A stretch of DNA of 24,968 nt, taken from contig JAEDJV010000021.1 in the NCBI GenBank assembly GCA_016296165.1, positions 1-24,968 of the forward strand, written 5' to 3'. The notes below the pieces were generated by a model that had not been told where the DNA came from, did no database searches, and worked only from the letters and a program-made list of their open reading frames with translations. A program made the translations under genes and the position numbers. Shown here one piece after another: positions 21,630 to 24,968 of this stretch (the stretch's first letter is position 1; each line of letters starts with the position of its first letter). Source of the DNA: Oscillospiraceae bacterium (GTDB lineage Bacteria; Bacillota; Clostridia; Oscillospirales; Ruminococcaceae).

Positions 21630-23348
21630 ATGAAAAAAATCATTTCAATTATCACAGCAGCAGGAGTAATTTCAGCAATAGGAGCCGCAACTATTATGCA
21701 CTCAAAAGCGAATGTTAAAATGGAAAAAACGAGTTTTACAGTTACGTCGGACCGAACCAGAACACCGTCAGCACACTGTAAAAATGCAGACGGTTCCGGT
21801 GTCGGCAGAGAATACTCCACTTCCGACAGTTTTTGTATATGTAAAAGTGCCAAAGGAAATATGAGTTATCTTTCCTATGATGGAATACCTGCTTACTGCA
21901 TTGGCAGACATAATCAGAACGCCCCGTTATCCGCTACAGAAGTAATAAAATACACTGATATACCATATGATTCTGAACAATACGGCGCAGTATTCAGAAT
22001 AGCCTCTGCCGGCGCAAGTACTGGTACAACAGAATACGGCTTAAACGAAAACGATCTGTACTACGTTACACAATGTGCTCTGCGAAGTTATCTGTATAAC
22101 TTACCTTTAGAATATTTTGCCTTTTTCAATCCTGATGGATCTTACAATGAGAGTATGACTTTAGAATACAGAAGATTGCTAAACGCTGTAAATGAACCTT
22201 CCATCCCTGAATTTTACACTATAAGTACAGATGACAGCTTAGCATATACAGAACAGATTATAATTGACAATCGTCCGTACTTACGATACGGCCCATATTC
22301 AGTATATAGTCCGGAAACAGAAATAACAAACTATACTGTAAAAACTGATAATAACGACAACGCACATATTTCTGTAAGTGAAGATATTTTTTCTGATTCA
22401 GATTACTACGAATTCAATTCGAATGAAGCCTTCTATATTTTCATTGACTCCGCTTATCAGGATGAAATAAATGTCTCTGTCAACTCAGATATTTACAGAA
22501 AAAAATGTGAACCAGTCGTATTTGTTTCAAACAATGACACAATTCAGGATATATTTCAGATAAAATTAACGGATACCAATGAACATCTGTCCTGCGAACT
22601 CAAATTGCAGAACAGGGACAATACAGGTGATGTTCAGCTCAACAAAAAGTTTATTGCTGACGGAACAGATATATACGATATAGCCCTCATTGAACAGCCT
22701 CGTTTTTCCATTAAAAGCGAAAACGGCCTTTATATAAACGGAGTACAGACGAGTGAAAAGATAATATTCGATCATTTTAGTGAAGAACCTGTATTGTTTT
22801 CACTTAACGCTGACTCTACCTTATCTGTATCAGGTCTCCCTACAGGAAATTATTTCATCTGTGAAGTGGAAGGTGCTGAAGGCTATACAGCAGAGCTGCC
22901 TGAAATACTTGTCAATAACACTCCTGAACTTAACACCTGTGAAATAATTAATGTATCCGAAACCACCCCTGTTATTACAACAACTGAAGTTACAACAACC
23001 GAAACCACAACAGAAACTACTACAGATACTACTACAGATACTACAACTGAGATTACAACATCTCCGAATATATCCACCTTTACTATTACAGAATCATCCT
23101 TTATGACTGAAATAACAACTCCTGAAGAAACGACTGTGACTACATTTTCAACAACTCCGGAAACAACTGTGGAAACGACCTGCACTACAACAGTTTCAAA
23201 ATCTGTTTCAACAACCAGAATTACCCCTTCAAAACCAAAACTGCCTTCTGCACCAAAAACAGGCGAATCCGGATACACAATATATGTTCTTATTATGTCT
23301 CTGTCATCATCTGCAGTTATCGCATTAAAAACATTAAAGAAAATATAA
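21630..23348 (+). CDS. Sortase-anchored thioester-domain (TED) surface adhesin
   Basis: A secreted protein of 572 residues. The start at 21630 has GGAGAG 6 nt upstream. Order of parts: signal peptide (1-28); a thioester domain (about 40-200) with the reactive cysteine in IPAYCIGRHN (Cys90) and the partner glutamine in the TQxA motif VTQCALRSYL (Gln148), which together form an internal Cys-Gln thioester able to bond covalently to host or substrate surfaces (PF08341 family); a variable region (200-345); a SpaA/Cna-B-like domain (about 346-440, GDVQLNKKF to FICEVEGAEGYT) probably closed by an isopeptide bond; a Thr-rich stalk (445-535); and a sorting signal with PKTGE, a hydrophobic helix and a KTLKKI tail. 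The residues before TG read A-P-K, not the standard L-P-x, so the sortase motif is a variant. Activated promoter upstream; target surface unknown. Confidence 0.88.
   Translation: MKKIISIITAAGVISAIGAATIMHSKANVKMEKTSFTVTSDRTRTPSAHCKNADGSGVGREYSTSDSFCICKSAKGNMSYLSYDGIPAYCIGRHNQNAPLSATEVIKYTDIPYDSEQYGAVFRIASAGASTGTTEYGLNENDLYYVTQCALRSYLYNLPLEYFAFFNPDGSYNESMTLEYRRLLNAVNEPSIPEFYTISTDDSLAYTEQIIIDNRPYLRYGPYSVYSPETEITNYTVKTDNNDNAHISVSEDIFSDSDYYEFNSNEAFYIFIDSAYQDEINVSVNSDIYRKKCEPVVFVSNNDTIQDIFQIKLTDTNEHLSCELKLQNRDNTGDVQLNKKFIADGTDIYDIALIEQPRFSIKSENGLYINGVQTSEKIIFDHFSEEPVLFSLNADSTLSVSGLPTGNYFICEVEGAEGYTAELPEILVNNTPELNTCEIINVSETTPVITTTEVTTTETTTETTTDTTTDTTTEITTSPNISTFTITESSFMTEITTPEETTVTTFSTTPETTVETTCTTTVSKSVSTTRITPSKPKLPSAPKTGESGYTIYVLIMSLSSSAVIALKTLKKI
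22973..23052 (+). repeat. Thr-codon rich low-complexity stretch with 12-bp tandem unit
   Basis: The stalk of the adhesin is coded by near-repeats of ACA/ACT Thr codons with Glu/Asp interruptions, including ACTACTACAGAT twice in tandem. It codes TTTETTTDTTTD-like sequence and may vary in length between strains. Confidence 0.7.
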
Positions 23349-23350
23349 AA

Positions 23351-23384
23351 CAATACGCATTGCCTCTAAAAGTGCAATGCGTAT
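23351..23384. terminator. Bidirectional terminator between the adhesin and VanZ genes
   Basis: AATACGCATTGC (23351-23362) pairs perfectly with 23373-23384 around a 10-nt loop. The T-run is better on the minus strand. The VanZ-like stop codon touches its right arm. Confidence 0.88.
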
Positions 23385-23827
23385 TATCTTTTCCTGTCAA
23401 TAAAAGTTATTAATATACTTTGAATTATATAAAAAATTATATAGCCCGCTACTGTACCAACTGTATTGTTAAAAAGATCATCAAATTCAAACAAACCACG
23501 ACGTGTAATATACTGAACCGTTTCAATCGAAAGTGAAAAAAGAAATCCCATTAAACCGACAACAAATACCGACCTCATTTTTTTATAAATAAAAGGCAAA
23601 AGAAAACCAAAAGGCACCGTCATCAGTATGTTATATAATATCTGAGTAAAATAAAATGAGTTATTTTCTTCAATCAAGAGATAATATGATCTGAACGGCA
23701 CCATATCAATTCTCTTTTCACCGGGTTCTCTGTTAAAAAGCGTTATATACAACACAATAGCCAGATAAATTAAAAATAAAATTTTGAAAAAAGATTTCAA
23801 GCTATTCTTTTCTTTGTTTTTCCGCAT
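23384..23827 (-). CDS. VanZ-like membrane protein
   Basis: A 147-residue membrane protein with a basic N-terminus and four likely helices (about 12-28, 62-80, 86-105, 122-142). The VanZ-family marks are YNILMTVPFGFLLP (65-78) and the SIETVQYITRRGLFEFDDLFNNTVGTVAGY segment, in which E-x-x-Q and D-D-x-x-N-x-x-G are conserved. VanZ gives low-level teicoplanin resistance in the Tn1546 cluster; most chromosomal VanZ-like proteins are of unknown function and need not concern glycopeptides. There are no vanHAX genes here. Its ATG overlaps the upstream HAD stop by one base (TGATG), so translation is coupled. Family call firm, role unknown. Confidence 0.9.
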   Translation of the reverse strand: MRKNKEKNSLKSFFKILFLIYLAIVLYITLFNREPGEKRIDMVPFRSYYLLIEENNSFYFTQILYNILMTVPFGFLLPFIYKKMRSVFVVGLMGFLFSLSIETVQYITRRGLFEFDDLFNNTVGTVAGYIIFYIIQSILITFIDRKR

Positions 23828-24642
23828 CAGATACTCCTAAAAATATCATCTATGACTTCAGCGATTCCTTCGCTGTCGTTATCCGGAGCTATACGGTCTG
23901 CTACCTCTTTTATTCTGTCACAGCCATTGCTCATGGCCACACCAAGCCCTGCATATTCAATCATAGAAATATCATTGAATCCATCTCCGAATGCAACTGT
24001 TTCCGATTGTTTAATTCCTATTCTGGATATGAGCTCAGCTATAGCAGCCGCCTTATCAAGTCCCTGAGGCACTATCTCTATGAAAAACGGCTCAGAACGA
24101 AATACATTAGCGTTTTCACCTATCTTTTCCTTTATCTCGGTTTCAATCTTCCCGAGATAATCTCCGTCACCAAGCAAAAGACATTTTACAGGAGGTGTCT
24201 CTATAGCGTCATATACACATGGAACTTTTTCTACATCCATTTTATTTATTCTGGATTCAATAAGGAGATACGGGTTATCATCTGTTTCAGAAAGGATGTT
24301 ATCACCCTTGTATGTTATCATCTCAATACCATATTCTTTTGATAATTCGTATGCCTTCTTTACAACATCCATTGATAATGTATTGGAGTAAACTACGTCC
24401 TTTGTCTGATAATTAATTATATTACAGCCGTTAAAAGGCATAATATAACCACCGAATTTTTCAAGTTCCAGTTCTTCTGCGTAAGGAATAACTCCTTTTG
24501 AAGGTCTTCCTGAAGCAATAGCAAGCTTTATTCCCTGCTCCTGAATTCTCATAAGAGATTTCTTAGTCAATGGAGTGATTTTTTTTTCTGAATTAACCAG
24601 TGTTCCATCAATATCAAGAAATACGATCTTTTTCATATCCAT
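23827..24642 (-). CDS. Cof-type HAD-superfamily (IIB) phosphatase
   Basis: A soluble hydrolase of about 271 residues that dephosphorylates small phospho-metabolites such as sugar phosphates or nucleotides. HAD motifs are all visible: motif I FLDIDGTL (nucleophile Asp and acid Asp), motif II ASGR, motif III lysine in QGLDKAAA, and motif IV GDGFNDISMI. The cap between motifs II and III is of the C2B type. I choose ATG 24642 because AAGGG lies 9 nt upstream; an upstream in-frame TTG has no room for a ribosome site. It overlaps the VanZ-like gene by one base. The substrate is not predictable from sequence. Confidence 0.93.
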   Translation of the reverse strand: MDMKKIVFLDIDGTLVNSEKKITPLTKKSLMRIQEQGIKLAIASGRPSKGVIPYAEELELEKFGGYIMPFNGCNIINYQTKDVVYSNTLSMDVVKKAYELSKEYGIEMITYKGDNILSETDDNPYLLIESRINKMDVEKVPCVYDAIETPPVKCLLLGDGDYLGKIETEIKEKIGENANVFRSEPFFIEIVPQGLDKAAAIAELISRIGIKQSETVAFGDGFNDISMIEYAGLGVAMSNGCDRIKEVADRIAPDNDSEGIAEVIDDIFRSI

Positions 24643-24675
24643 ATATACCAACCCTTAATAAATAATCATCTAATA

Positions 24676-24712
24676 CAAAAAGAAGCTTTATGAAAATTCA
24701 TAAAGCTTCTTA
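24676..24712 (-). terminator. Terminator of the tRNA cluster
   Basis: AGAAGCTTTATGAA (24681-24694) and TTCATAAAGCTTCT (24697-24710) form a perfect 14-bp inverted repeat. On the minus strand TTTTTG follows, so it ends the tRNA transcript before the HAD gene. Confidence 0.9.
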
Positions 24713-24786
24713 TGGGCCAACAGGGACTCGAACCCCGGACCAACCGGTTATGAGCCGGTTGCTCTAACCAACTGAGCTATTGGCCC
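24713..24786 (-). tRNA. tRNA with CAT anticodon (elongator Met or Ile2)
   Basis: A full 74-nt cloverleaf with a 7-bp acceptor stem (GGGCCAA/TTGGCCC), D arm GCTC/GAGC, anticodon stem ACCGG/CCGGT with loop CTCATAA (anticodon CAT), T arm CGGGG-TTCGAGT-CCCTG and discriminator A. CCA is not encoded. CAT can be elongator Met or, after lysidine modification by TilS, Ile for AUA codons; the CTCATAA loop is seen in both classes, so I leave it open. The acceptor G1-C72 pair argues against an initiator tRNA. Confidence 0.93.
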
Positions 24787-24817
24787 TTATATAATCTTGT
24801 TTAAAAAAATTAAACAA

Positions 24818-24889
24818 TGACCCGTACGAGACTCGAACTCGTGATGCCGCCGTGAGAGGGCGGAGTCTTAACCGCTTGACCAACGGGCC
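24818..24889 (-). tRNA. tRNA-Glu (CTC)
   Basis: A 72-nt cloverleaf: acceptor stem GGCCCGT/ACGGGTC with one G-T pair, anticodon stem CCGCC/GGCGG and loop CTCTCAC, which places CTC at the anticodon and reads GAG. T arm CGAGT-TCGAGT-CTCGT; no CCA encoded. The CCGCC-loop-GGCGG stem is typical of bacterial tRNA-Glu. A second Glu tRNA (TTC) must exist elsewhere for GAA codons. Confidence 0.93.
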
Positions 24890-24916
24890 GTACTAAAGTC
24901 TATGTTTAGTTAAAAA

Positions 24917-24968
24917 TGCACCATCGGGGGCTCGAACCCAGGACCCACTGATTAAGAGTCAGTTGCTC
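24917..24968 (-). tRNA. tRNA-Lys (CTT), 5' part cut by window edge
   Basis: The 3' 52 nt are present: end of the D arm, anticodon stem ACTGA/TCAGT with loop CTCTTAA (anticodon CTT, reading AAG), variable loop GGGTC, a T arm and discriminator A; no CCA encoded. The first bases lie beyond the window end. It fits the lysine AAG preference seen in pckG and the scaffoldins. Confidence 0.9.

Noticed and set aside
22883..23353. Val/Ser-rich minus-strand frame opposite the adhesin stalk
   Set aside because: It is the complement of repeated Thr codons, has no ribosome site, and the plus-strand frame has clear domains.
23384..23827. Glycopeptide resistance locus because of the VanZ-like gene
   Set aside because: No vanH, vanA/B, vanX or vanRS genes are present; VanZ-like proteins are common outside resistance clusters.
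24713..24968. tRNA cluster as an integration site of a mobile element
   Set aside because: No integrase, no repeated tRNA 3' end and no att-like duplication is visible in the window.

Overview
The window comes from a low-GC, Gram-positive, cellulosome-bearing gut-type bacterium, most likely the Ruminococcus branch of Oscillospiraceae. The evidence is the run of secreted proteins joining cohesin-like modules to dockerins at 1-3951, housekeeping genes of Clostridia type, strong AGGAGG ribosome sites, near-consensus sigma-A promoters and a sortase-anchored surface protein. I cannot name the species from sequence alone.

Layout. 1-3951 (minus strand): three secreted scaffoldin-like genes, the first cut by the window edge. 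3952-4367 is the only long gene-free stretch; it holds the promoter, a palindrome and repeats in front of the scaffoldins. 4368-6357: a GtrA-like membrane protein and, divergently, a CNNM/CorC-type transporter. 6410-12339 (minus): GTP-dependent PEP carboxykinase on its own strong promoter, then tsaD, rimI and polA as an overlapping operon. 12504-13720 (plus): a tRNA-dihydrouridine synthase with a small Smr protein. 13733-15361 (minus): a ClC-type anion transporter behind a small acidic protein of unknown role. 15532-15837 (plus): a Dabb-domain protein. 15918-17690 (minus): a large GT-C-like membrane protein. 17887-21452 (plus): a YceG/TelA pair, the core of a tellurite/envelope-stress type module without a TerD protein nearby. 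21630-23348 (plus): a thioester-domain surface adhesin. 23384-24642 (minus): a VanZ-like protein coupled to a Cof-type HAD phosphatase. 24713-24968 (minus): a tRNA cluster (CAT, Glu-CTC, Lys-CTT).

How it fits together. Two parts face the outside of the cell: the scaffoldin cluster, which builds the cell-surface enzyme scaffold for plant polymer breakdown, and the YceG/TelA plus thioester-adhesin region, which looks like envelope stress and attachment. Between them lie core genes for gluconeogenesis/anaplerosis (PEPCK), tRNA modification (TsaD, Dus) and DNA repair (PolA). Convergent gene pairs nearly always share a bidirectional hairpin terminator, and several divergent gaps carry back-to-back promoters, so transcription units are easy to delimit.

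The most unusual signals are regulatory: two face-to-face consensus promoters around a 12-bp palindrome (15388-15487), two perfect 17-bp direct repeats with 21-bp period abutting the adhesin promoter (21520-21557), and a 19-bp palindrome next to the scaffoldin promoter (4148-4166). The YceG protein also shows a threefold internal repeat. I found no CRISPR array, insertion sequence, prophage or clearly new multi-gene defence system.
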